Source: Angiostrongylus vasorum (lineage: Eukaryota > Nematoda > Chromadorea > Rhabditida > Metastrongylidae). From it: a stretch of 64,000 nt of DNA. Location: contig JADANN010000400.1 in NCBI GenBank assembly GCA_018806985.1, positions 1,291,173-1,355,172 on the forward strand, given 5' to 3'. Numbering within the stretch: position 1 is the first letter of the stretch; each line of letters begins with the position of its first letter. A model generated the notes under the pieces. That model did not search any database. It had not been told where the DNA came from and worked only from the letters and a program-made list of their open reading frames with translations. Positions 22,958 through 31,504 of this stretch are shown piece by piece. Made by a program: the position numbers and the translations under genes.

Positions 22958-23010
22958 GGCTTAGGCTTAGGCTTAGACTTGGCTTAGGCTTAGGCTTAGG
23001 CTTATGCTTG
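22958..23010. repeat. Interstitial telomere-like tract, (GGCTTA)n
   Basis: About eight units of GGCTTA, the complement-phase of nematode TTAGGC, with a few imperfect units (GACTTG, GCTTAT). It directly precedes a Rep-C copy. It supports a nematode source. Confidence 0.85.
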
Positions 23011-23225
23011 CTGATAGCACCTGTAAAGCACGGCTGAGAGAAAAGCGGAAGTAAGGACCGATATGGTGTGGTAGCAAACACCTTAGCCCATGAAAAGAGT
23101 AACAGCGTATTAGATCTACACCGCAAACACCTGCGATCCGGAGTTTTGCAAATATCTCAGCACAATAATGGGTATATTTAACATCATACCTTGCCATAAA
23201 AGGAACAGACAGTAAATAAAAAAAG
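23011..23225 (+). repeat. Rep-C copy
   Basis: It starts inside the family body (TGCTGATAGC), then GATATGGTGTGGTAGCAAAC, GCGTATTAGATCTACACCGC and GGAGTTTTGCAAATATCTCA, ending near AACAGACAGTAAAT. Confidence 0.7.
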
Positions 23226-23963
23226 TGACTGCATCATGATTAGAATACGGTTAAAAACAGAGAAGTCAACAAGAATAGAGAACAGCTGATCTATCGTTTC
23301 CCTCAATAATACTGTCTAGAAGAAGTTAGTCGTCAATATTTTCAAGACCTGCAATAGCTTTCTCTTCAACCCGACTTCCAGCTTCATCCTTGAATAGGCC
23401 GACTCCACTTCCTATGTTGTTCCCAATTTACTTCTAAAATAGACCTCCTTATGAATAGCGTATAAGATACGGGTTTCAGCAAAGTTGAATGTAGAAAATA
23501 AAGTGATTGAAAGACTACCACGGTTAGAATAAAATGTAAGCTCATACCCAATTTTGGGTTATTCGAACAGAGTTCATCTTTCTTAGAATCATTAGCTAAA
23601 CAAATAAGAAGTGAATAATTAGAAAGGGATCTTAGAAAGAATTCCTATTTTATATCCCATTCTGCCCAATATTCACCTGAAGCTTGTGGCCATCGAATGA
23701 TTGCAACGATGTCCGTCTCTGAGTTAATCATCGAGCTTGCTTCCAACACATTACGGAGACGTTCATACTTTTTGGTGTTGGTTAGATTTTAAGAAAAATA
23801 GTTGGATACCGCAGTGGAAAAACATTCAGCGATAACGAATTTGAAACCAACCTCATGCTGAACTTTGATCTGCTGTTGATGTGATACCAAAGCAACTTCA
23901 TCCTGGATAAGTAAGGTACCATTGAGGAAAGTACCGGGTTGTAACCAAATAGTTTAGGAAAAC
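23226..23963 (-). other. Possible downstream part of the myosin-like gene
   Basis: A minus-strand open stretch at about 23,643-23,755 reads YERLRNVLEASSMINSETD and ends at a good donor (TCAG|GTGAAT). It could be a coiled-coil-proximal exon, but it needs an AAAAAG acceptor and is not recognisably myosin. No other exon is visible down to 23.2 kb. Confidence 0.25.
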
Positions 23964-24456
23964 CCTTGAGTTCAAGGAGACGTCTCTTTGCAAGCCATCG
24001 TCGAACACAACACTGGAGCAGCACGATTCTCTTCCGTCGTTTAATTTCCTTCCGACGAAGCAAATATCCACGCCAGTATCTCTGTATAGTAATTGATGAG
24101 ATCTCCTAGCGCATCCGGACTATGATGAGAGAAACGACCACAAAACAATCAAACGAGGAAATCTTCACCTGCAGTAAGGTTGTACTAACCATTTCGACAA
24201 ACGTTCGAACTTTAAAGCCACTGCAATGAGCCCGGAGCAAGACGACAACTTTATATATCGGCTTTCACAGACATAGCGACTGCGAAAGTCGTGTGAGAAT
24301 CCGAAAATGATATTGTCGCTACGAGCAAAAAGGCGATATTTTTAAAGGTGCAATGTGCCAAAGGGCGATGTAAATCATGCCGAAAAACACGTTTGAATGA
24401 CAACAGCAGCTCGATGCGTCTGCAGATGGAACAGTTGCCTAAGAGCAAGGAAGGCT
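23964..24456 (-). CDS. Class V myosin neck region (IQ-motif exons), fragment
   Basis: Three minus-strand exons encode consecutive calmodulin-binding IQ motifs. 24,391-24,456: AFLALRQLFHLQTHRAAVVI, with acceptor GGCTTCCAG and donor AC|GTGTTT. 24,190-24,279: RYVCESRYIKLSSCSGLIAV plus a second half-motif, acceptor CTTTCGCAG. 23,964-24,105: SITIQRYWRGYLLRRKE and then RIVLLQCCVRRWLAKRRLLE. The last block closely resembles the sixth IQ of class V myosins (LQCC.RR..AKREL). Such necks act as the lever arm of an actin-based cargo motor. Exons 1 and 2 join in phase; exons 2 and 3 do not join simply. No motor-domain exon is seen upstream, where a Rep-A copy sits, and no cargo domain downstream. This may be part of a larger gene with distant exons, or a gene fragment. 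Confidence 0.55.
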
Positions 24457-24489
24457 CTGGAAGCCATCCATAAAACAGAACCAAAGTTT

Positions 24490-24845
24490 AAATATACTTG
24501 ATACTTGAACGGCCCGTCCTCAGTGGTTGTGCGAGCCCCAGCTTAATCTCCACTTTTTCGGAGATTTGATAGTTTAGCCATCGAAGTTCCCTGGAATCCC
24601 GAGGCCAGCCTGGCCAAAGTCTGCCCCCACCACAGGCAGTCGCAGCCTCTGTGGATCAGAGCAAGATTTGCTACCATGCGACTTTGATACCAGGACGATG
24701 GTGGATCCTGGTATTGGTTAATTCTTAGCTGGGCTTCCTGATGGAAACGCCGGACTTCTGCCAGGGAGATGAATGCTCCGCTGTACATCGCAGTCCGACA
24801 CTCAGAACACCTTCCTGCCACGATGATGCGGTAAACCGTTGGGAA
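24490..24845 (-). repeat. Rep-A copy, nearly complete
   Basis: ATACTTGATACTTGAACGGC, CCTCAGTGGTTGTGCGAGCC, TCCCTGGAATCCCGAGGCCA, TTTGCTACCATGCGAC, GGATCCTGGTATTGGTT, TCCGCTGTACATCGCAGTCC, CGGTAAACCGTTGGGA. It abuts the first myosin neck exon. Confidence 0.8.
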
Positions 24846-25849
24846 GGAAAGTTCAAATATAAAATGAACAAATTCGTTGATGGTACCCAGATTACTTGAC
24901 TAATCCATCAGGGCTTTGAGCGAAGACACACAAGCGTGGCCCAGCGAAAGGATACGAAAAGTGTTCAGCAAAGATAAGAGAAAAGAAATAGCTAGCATTA
25001 CGAAACAATTGAAGACATGGGAACAATTACGAAATATATAACAAGTTTTTAGAAAACCTTAACCATTGTAATGTAAAGGCAAGCAAGTTTGCCCTTTCGC
25101 ACATCACTGCAAGAAAAGGCGGCAAGAGAGGTAAAACTTAACCCGAATTGTGCGGGTGGTTTTCTCAGAGTCAAATACTTCGTCGTCGCAAGATACCGAC
25201 TCAAACATGATCGTATCACTATATCCGATTAACTTAAAATTTCAATACGGACACATTCTGATAATTTGACTTCGCCACCCCGAAAAAAGACTTCCGTCCT
25301 TCCAGGTGCAAAGCGGCCTTCCTAAAACTACGGTACTGCGTTAACAACATTTCAATACAATATTCTTATGGACCATAGCGAGAATAACTTCAGTGGGTTC
25401 ATGACAAGCTCGCTGCGCGAAGATTCGCAGCTTGTCGCTCCACAAACATATTCTCAGATGGCGCGGCTCAACAGTGGTCATAGTACAACTGAGGGATTTT
25501 TAGCATCGACACTTCGGATAAATTCTGAAGAAGAGGGAACTTTTTGGGAATCCTGCAGCTGACATGCGGACGGTTTCCAACACTCTACAAACTCGCAGCT
25601 GTTCTATGGCTCGTTTCGGTTCGAAATAAAACCTAAGTTCATATCAACGCATATATGTGCTCAAAATCTTTTCGATTGTACTGGCGGAAATAGCGAGTTC
25701 ATGGAAACCATGTTCGTACTACTGGCCAAAAAGCGCCAGGGGGACAACCCTCAAAACCTTCGAACTGCGACAGTAAGCGACAAAATAAGGTTTGCGAGCG
25801 CATTAACAGCAATCACTTCAGTAGCCACAATAAAAGATGAAGGATAACG
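24846..25849. other. Unassigned DNA with one polar open frame
   Basis: A plus-strand 64-codon frame at 25,368-25,562 (MDHSENNFSGFMTSSLRE...) is unusually polar (Ser/Thr/Glu-rich) for a chance frame. No splice partner or motif is found. Nothing else is recognised. Confidence 0.25.
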
Positions 25850-25854
25850 TTCTC

Positions 25855-26090
25855 GGCTTGATCAATCCCCTGAGGGATTCGCCATGCATTCGGCTTCATT
25901 AAACAACGCTAGAGGCGGTCGAATGCATACCTGATCTACACCTTGATTTGCGTTGGTATACCGATGCATCGAGTCAATACTAGTACCCGCCCAGACAAGT
26001 ATGGTACCCATCCTGCCGATCCCGTACAGATGGAGGGCTCGGTGAGTCTAAGGCGCCAATGGGGATCGAACCAAAGCGCACCTCTTTATT
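25855..26090 (-). repeat. Rep-B SINE
   Basis: From the 3' end: GATCAATCCCCTGAGGGATT, CGCCATGCATTCGGCTTCAT, CAAGTATGGTACCC, then a GGGGATCGAACC B box read in reverse near 26,065. The frames at 25,943-26,394 lie partly on it and are discounted. Confidence 0.65.
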
Positions 26091-26272
26091 ACAGGTCACC
26101 TCTAACGCACGACTCATTCCGTCGTCTCATTCCGCGCTCACCGCCAGGTCCGCGCGAGCCGAGTGACGTCTTCCGTTGCGTACACGGCGCACGACGTCAC
26201 CTGTCCCTCTTTTCTTGGGACCAGTCCATCTTCGATTATTGGTAGTCGTTTTGCCACAAATAAATGTTCTTA

Positions 26273-26622
26273 TTATTGTGAAACACCATCTGAATTGTAT
26301 CTGGGTGTCTGCTGTATTAGAAAAAAGTCTTCGTTTAGTTTTGGGCGTTCGTAGACCGGGCGATTGTTCGGTGATCTCACGTGACGGCCATTGAAGTCAA
26401 TTATCCCGATGAATGTTTCCTTCTTGAGTGGACACAAGGTTGTTAACAACAAGATTTCTTCTATTCTGGGCGACGGTTTGTTGGTTTCGTTATATCCAGA
26501 GTCTCGAAAGGTCAAATTGATGTCCTGCATACTCAGCCGCGTACTTTCTGCACCTTAGCGAAAAACAAGAACCAGACAGCAAATCCAGTTACCTCAGAAT
26601 CACAAATTCTACTTAATCGCAT
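26273..26622 (-). CDS. Unknown small protein, two exons
   Basis: Exon 1 (26,593-26,622) begins at ATG and encodes MRLSRICDSE, donor GAG|GTAACT. Exon 2 (26,273-26,524) follows acceptor GAGTATGCAG in phase 0 and ends with TAA. The spliced product is 93 residues, with DINLTFRDSGYNETNKPSPR, a hydrophobic core (EEILLLTTLCPLKKETFIGI), then IDFNGRHVRSP and a charged end. The open frame extends upstream of the ATG (NRDVSTTRLRFQNNND), so an earlier start or another exon is possible. The intron is about 68 bases, normal for nematodes. The gene is divergent from the membrane-anchored gene at 26,862. No family is recognised. Confidence 0.5.
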
Positions 26623-26861
26623 GTCATTGTTGTTTTGAAACCTCAATCTAGTTGTCGAGACATCTCTGTTTACCACCAGCGATTGGTTGGTCACTCAGAT
26701 CGCTCACTTGTTTTTCCTGTTCTTTCCTCATCGGCCAGCATTTATGTAGCTAATGAATCGTCCTTCACATTTGAGTAATATTGATAATTGTTTAGGGTGA
26801 TCTGATGTAGGGTTATCCATGAGTCACTTTTGTTTTAGATCGGCGGACGCGTTCGCCGTCG
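26623..26861. promoter_or_regulatory. Shared divergent promoter region
   Basis: Only about 240 bases separate the ATG at 26,622 (minus) from the ATG at 26,862 (plus). It contains GCGATTGGTTGGTCAC, a CCAAT-type box read on the minus strand, and a TTTTGTTTTAG acceptor ending at 26,838, about 24 bases before the plus-strand ATG, which could be a spliced-leader trans-splice site. If the minus-strand gene extends upstream, the interval is shorter. Confidence 0.4.
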
Positions 26862-29111
26862 ATGTCTGTTCCAGTATTGGCCGGTGAAATTTTAAAGACG
26901 TTGGATCCCTCTGCACTTTCATGTGTTCTCACTGGTCTGGCTGCTATCATTACTATAATATTTTATTTGTTTAATGGAAAGGATGACGAAGCAGGGTTCG
27001 AAAAGGTCAGTTAGTCATTTTCTTCCTTGCTTACTAAATGAAACCCTATGTTTTATGCCTAATTTTCGATTTCAGGTATGTGTTGAGAATGCTCGCAAAC
27101 GTCGCAACCATGACCGTGAGAAGTAAGAGTGGAAAGTGAAATCGGGAAAGAAGAAGGAAGTGAAAGAAAGAATGAGGCGAGCTTTTTAACAATGTCATGC
27201 TTTTTGCATATGGCATCATATGTTTTATCGTTCCATACATGTGTAACTGTAGTGACGAAATCTATCAATTTTATGTGCTACTTGTTCAGCAGAAGCTGGA
27301 AGCTGATTTCGAGACGGAAATGATCGTACCTTGTGGGCAAGTTGTGGATTTGTTGACGCTACGTCAACTGCAACTCCACTGAAAGCTTCAGTTATTGAAG
27401 TCAGCGATAGGAAGCACATAAGGGAAGAAAAGGTATGTTGCTTATCTGTTTACTCGTTTTTATGTTATCATTTATATGTTTGACTCAAACCACTCATATG
27501 TGGTCTACGATTGCCATAGTTGTCATTGTTCTGATATTTAACTCTTAATGAACAAAGACTTCCTAATATGTCTATCTAAAGGTAGGACAGATCTAAAGTT
27601 TAAAGCTCTGACCTAAAGAGTTATTCAGCCTGTTCTTTGTCATTTTCTATATTTTCAATCTCTTTGTTTACCATAATCTGAACCAGATTGATCTGAATGA
27701 GTCGTAAAGTACTTGCATCTTGCAGTACACGTTAAAAGTGATGGCATATGCTTTCTATAAATAATGGGATAAGTAGCAGCTACGTAGGTCTGAAATGTGA
27801 ATTATGTGCGGGTCGTAGATGAATTTGGAATTGAGACGTGTTCGTCTATAGAAGTATCAGCGATTGCAATGCGAGGATGAATCTTGTATGAGGACGATAG
27901 CGCGCCAGATCTTCAAATCACCTCTCCTTGCTTGTGTTGTCGTCTATTGAACCTGATTATTTCAGGCTTCTGATGTTGAGTGTGATGTCGAAGAGGCAAA
28001 ATCGGAGCATAACCTTTTTTCGAAGGATGAACTCGCTCTGTATACTGAAAATCCAGATGAGAGGGAGGTAAGCCAAAGCGAACATTCTTATTGTGAAGGT
28101 TATTTCTTGCTCGTTTATCCCTTTCGGTGTGTGGAGCAACATTCCATCTATGGATCCCTATTAAAACTTTCTTTTGTATTGAACAATAGTTCAAAGTATT
28201 CCTAGGTAGTTGTCATGTTTTTTCTTCTCAGTTTGGTGAAAACATTTCTAAGCATCTATCGCAGCTCTGCATCCAGAGGAAAAAAAATCAGCCAACAACA
28301 CCTGTCGTTCGTGCTTCGTCCGACGGTAAGTGGAAATCTGCTGTCGTGGACCGTATTATCGCGAAGTATTTATGTGAGTGGCAGCGATATAAGGTTTAGC
28401 CATAGCTTACATATTTTTGGGTTTCATTCCACTGTTGTCTATTCATTGTGAATTTGTAAAGAACAACTATGTATATGCATACATAGATATGTAATATATA
28501 TTGCTTCAACTATGAAAATGGAGAATTGCCGCGAAGTTTCGGAATTTTCGGATTTGGATTTGGTTGATGACATTATGAATTGGTTATAAATACAAGTGAT
28601 TTCTGCACTTCGTGTGGTATTCACAAGAAGAGCTTCTTTCTTCTTTGACTTTATATGCTTTTTCGTTTTATGTTTATTTTTCTTCTTTGGAGTGGTGTTT
28701 CATATTTTTTGCTTTTTACTTCATATTTATATTGTTTTGTGTTTTGTATTTTATTCTATTTGTCTATATTTTATACACCTTCCAACGGTTTACCTACTCA
28801 TGGTGACCGGGAGATGTTCCTCGGTAGGGCCTCCCATGCTGAGTAGGAGTCCAGCGTTTCGATCAGAATGCTCTGCTAAGAGTAAACCCATACCAGAATC
28901 CACCATCGTCCTAGTATAAAACTAGTCGCATGGTGGCAAACCGTCTGATCCACAAGTACGGCCACTGCGTGTGGTGGTGACGACCTGGGAAAGACTTTGA
29001 CTAGGCTGACCTCTGGATTCCAGGGAACCACGATGGCTAAACCAGCAAAACTCCGAGAAAAAGTTGGAGAATATTTTAGGACCCGCACAACCAGTGATGA
29101 GGGGCCAACCA

Positions 29112-29150
<39 letters not shown>

Positions 29151-31102
29151 GTATTTTATGTTAATTAGAGTTCATTTTTACTCTATTCTTTATTTATTTT
29201 ATTATTTTTTGTTTTGTTTCATTCCGTTTGCTTTCTTATGGAGGTTCTGAACTATGAAACTTTAAGGGCAGTCAGTATGGGAACTCGTCAGTACCTTAAC
29301 ATGTGAGCGACGATTATGACAAGTTTGCCAGCTGCGGCTGGGGTTCGTGCTATTGCAAATCAGATTCGAGGGCGAAGTGAGAGATCAAGTCATTTCCATA
29401 ACGATGCCGTTGTTTCCAAGGAAATCGGCTCGCTTTGCCCGGTTAGTACGGCTCTCTCAACCTTAACTCTTTTTTGTTTTTCATTTGTTGTTTTGATCTT
29501 TACTATTTATATGGCATGCTCATTTTTGGTTTTCAATTTATAGCAATCCAGCAATAATGACTGGGAGACCATGCGCAAGCACTTTTTTCACAAGCAGAAA
29601 CCGAGTTCAGTTTCAAAGTTGAAACGAAGGTAAAAACAGACATCAATACGTCAGGTGTTCTCACCTTTACATAGTTCTCACGAATCTCTCTTCCCATATT
29701 TAGGCACATGTCTCTTCTTTCACATAGTCACCTCATGTTTTCTAGGTGCATGAGAGATATGTTGCTACTACCTGACCTAATCTCAGTTAACAGCGTCATG
29801 GCACAAATACAACGAAATTATTGTTGTTTTCCGATTGTTCACTGTTCATTATTGATTGCATATGAGCAGCGGTTATGTGTTTGTGTGATGTAGTTTACGA
29901 AATAAATGTTCTTATTCTCCTCTAATTGTATTAAGCCTTCATCATTCTTCTCTCATGTTTCTATGGATAGTACAATTCATACAGTAGCTAACGCGACTGA
30001 TCCTTCTAGTGGTTTTCGGGAGGGAAACTGATTCAGGAGAGCCTGCTATAAGCACCATGACATTGCTAGCTGGCGGACTGCATCGCTAGTGGCTGCTTTG
30101 TCCGTTGTCCGCACTGTATATAAAAAGGATAAAGCCCTCGGCATTGATCAATCTCTGAGGGAAGCACCAGGCGTTCGACTCCATTCGTAGCAACGTTAGA
30201 AACGATTGAATACATATCTGGGCTTTACAATGAGTTGCGGTGGCGCGCCGATGTGTCATGTTAATGCAACAATCCTTCCAAACAGGTCTCGTACGAATTT
30301 GCCGAACTAGGAGTGTTGGAAGGCTTGGTGACCCTGCGACGTGGATCGATCGCGGGTGCATGACAGGGCAAACCTGACAACTGTGCAACACGTGCACATC
30401 GCTAAAAGGTGAAAAGTAGGAAAGAATAGCTAAAGTAAAAAACACAAAGGAGAAAGCCGGTACCAATAGACATCGCATGGTATCTACGACTTAAATCTAG
30501 GCATCTACAGAATACAGCTCTAACTATTTTGTTATTATGGGCGCAGGTATGTAGAGCAAGTCGGCCGCAGCATTTTGGATCGGAGGAGTTCTAGACGACA
30601 TCGTCGCGCAGCTGGCAGCTTCTTCGTCACCCTATCCCTCTTCCTCCTCCTCTCTTCCTCTTCCTCTTCCTTACAGCAAGCCGTTGACGACAACGAGTAA
30701 TACACGTAAGAAGAATAGTAGGATAAAAGTGAGATTTATGATTATAGTAGTACAACGTCTCGTTATAGTGTATTGTCTCCTCTGAAAATACCTTTTAAGG
30801 CAAACAGGCAGATAGAGTTGCGACAGAGCACGAAGAGCTGTCTCAGTCCGACCTAGCCACCATGAATGTTCGAATGGAACGCCTTGATGAGTTTGTGCAT
30901 AGCATGAGGACTGTTGGGAAACAGGTGAGCGTGAATTTTATCATTAATGTGTCGCAATATTCTGCGATAGTCTAATTGTATCTCATTAGGTGGGTCTTAT
31001 TGGTTTGATAGAGACATTTATGGATTTTATGAAGCTATTCCCCTACAGGAATATCGTGAACGTATGCAGTGGGTGAAGACAATGCCCAGTGACGACATGT
31101 GA
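26862..31102 (+). CDS. Unknown membrane-anchored protein, multi-exon
   Basis: Exons with agreeing phases: 26,862-27,005; 27,076-27,122; 27,342-27,432; 27,966-28,067; 28,232-28,325; 29,308-29,441; 29,544-29,629; 30,547-30,700. This gives about 283 residues ending at TAA 30,698-30,700. Residues about 19-38 (LSCVLTGLAAIITIIFYLFN) form one membrane segment with a short N-terminal tail, followed by a basic KRR stretch and a polar, acidic body. The last exon adds an RRSSRRHRRAAG stretch and a Leu/Ser-rich hydrophobic end. Two further in-phase exons, 30,808-30,924 (coiled-coil-like, MNVRMERLDEFVHSMRTVGK) and 31,049-31,102 (ending SDDM and TGA), may be an alternative 3' end, but I could not join them in phase to exon 30,547. 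Several acceptors are weak (GCAAG, TGTGAG). Rep-A, a GTAA microsatellite and Rep-B lie in introns. No family is recognised. Confidence 0.55.
28778..29110 (+). repeat. Rep-A copy in an intron
   Basis: CCAACGGTTTACCTACTCAT, GGTAGGGCCTCCCATGCTGA, GCTAAGAGTAAACCCATACC, CGCATGGTGGCAAACCGTC, TGTGGTGGTGACGACCTGGG, GGACCCGCACAACCAGTGAT. The usual heptamer tail is replaced by a GTAA microsatellite. Confidence 0.8.
29113..29150. repeat. (GTAA)n microsatellite
   Basis: About nine GTAA units in perfect series, placed exactly at the 3' end of a Rep-A copy. Confidence 0.95.
30125..30415 (-). repeat. Rep-B SINE in an intron
   Basis: GGCATTGATCAATCTCTGAG, CCAGGCGTTCGACTCC, CGATTGAATACATATCTGGG and GTGGATCGATCGCGGGTGCA (reverse of the B-box region), ending near CACGTGCACATCGC. 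Confidence 0.6.
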
Positions 31103-31198
31103 GCAGTTGCCACGAGTCGGCATTTTAGTGCTTAGCACTGGGACGGCGTCACGACGAATATAACTTTGAGGTTGGGCTGAGATAATTTTTCGTTTATT

Positions 31199-31504
31199 CG
31201 AATACTTGGGTGGCCTATCTTCGCTAGTTATGCGGGCTCCAGCATGATTTCCACTCTTGGAGTTTTGTGTTCCCCTGGAGTTCCGAGGTCAGCCAAGCCA
31301 AAGTCTTCCCAGCTCGTCTGCTCCACAAGCAGTGGCCGAGCTTGTGGATCAGAGGGGGAGATTTGCCATCGTGCCACTAGTTTCACACAGGACGATGGCG
31401 GATTCCGATATGGGTTTACTCTTAGCAGGGATTCCTGATCGAAACGCTAGACTCACTCCTCAGCATGGGAAGGGTCTTCCGTGGGGATAAATCCCGACGC
31501 TGTA
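31199..31504 (-). repeat. Rep-A copy truncated at the satellite boundary
   Basis: It shows GTTATGCGGGCTCCAGC, TTCCCCTGGAGTTCCGAGG, CTTGTGGATCAGAG, TTTGCCATCGTGCCACTAG, GGTTTACTCTTAGCAGGGAT and GGGGATAAATCCCGACGCTG. The match stops there; the expected head (CATCGCAGCCCGAC... to the CCGTTGGG end) is absent and satellite begins. Confidence 0.75.

Noticed and set aside
25943..26394. Plus-strand frames of 63-100 codons
   Set aside because: They overlie a Rep-B SINE and the antisense of the better-supported minus-strand exon.
28596..28919. 107-codon Phe-rich frame
   Set aside because: T-rich intron sequence running into Rep-A; three overlapping frames are open.
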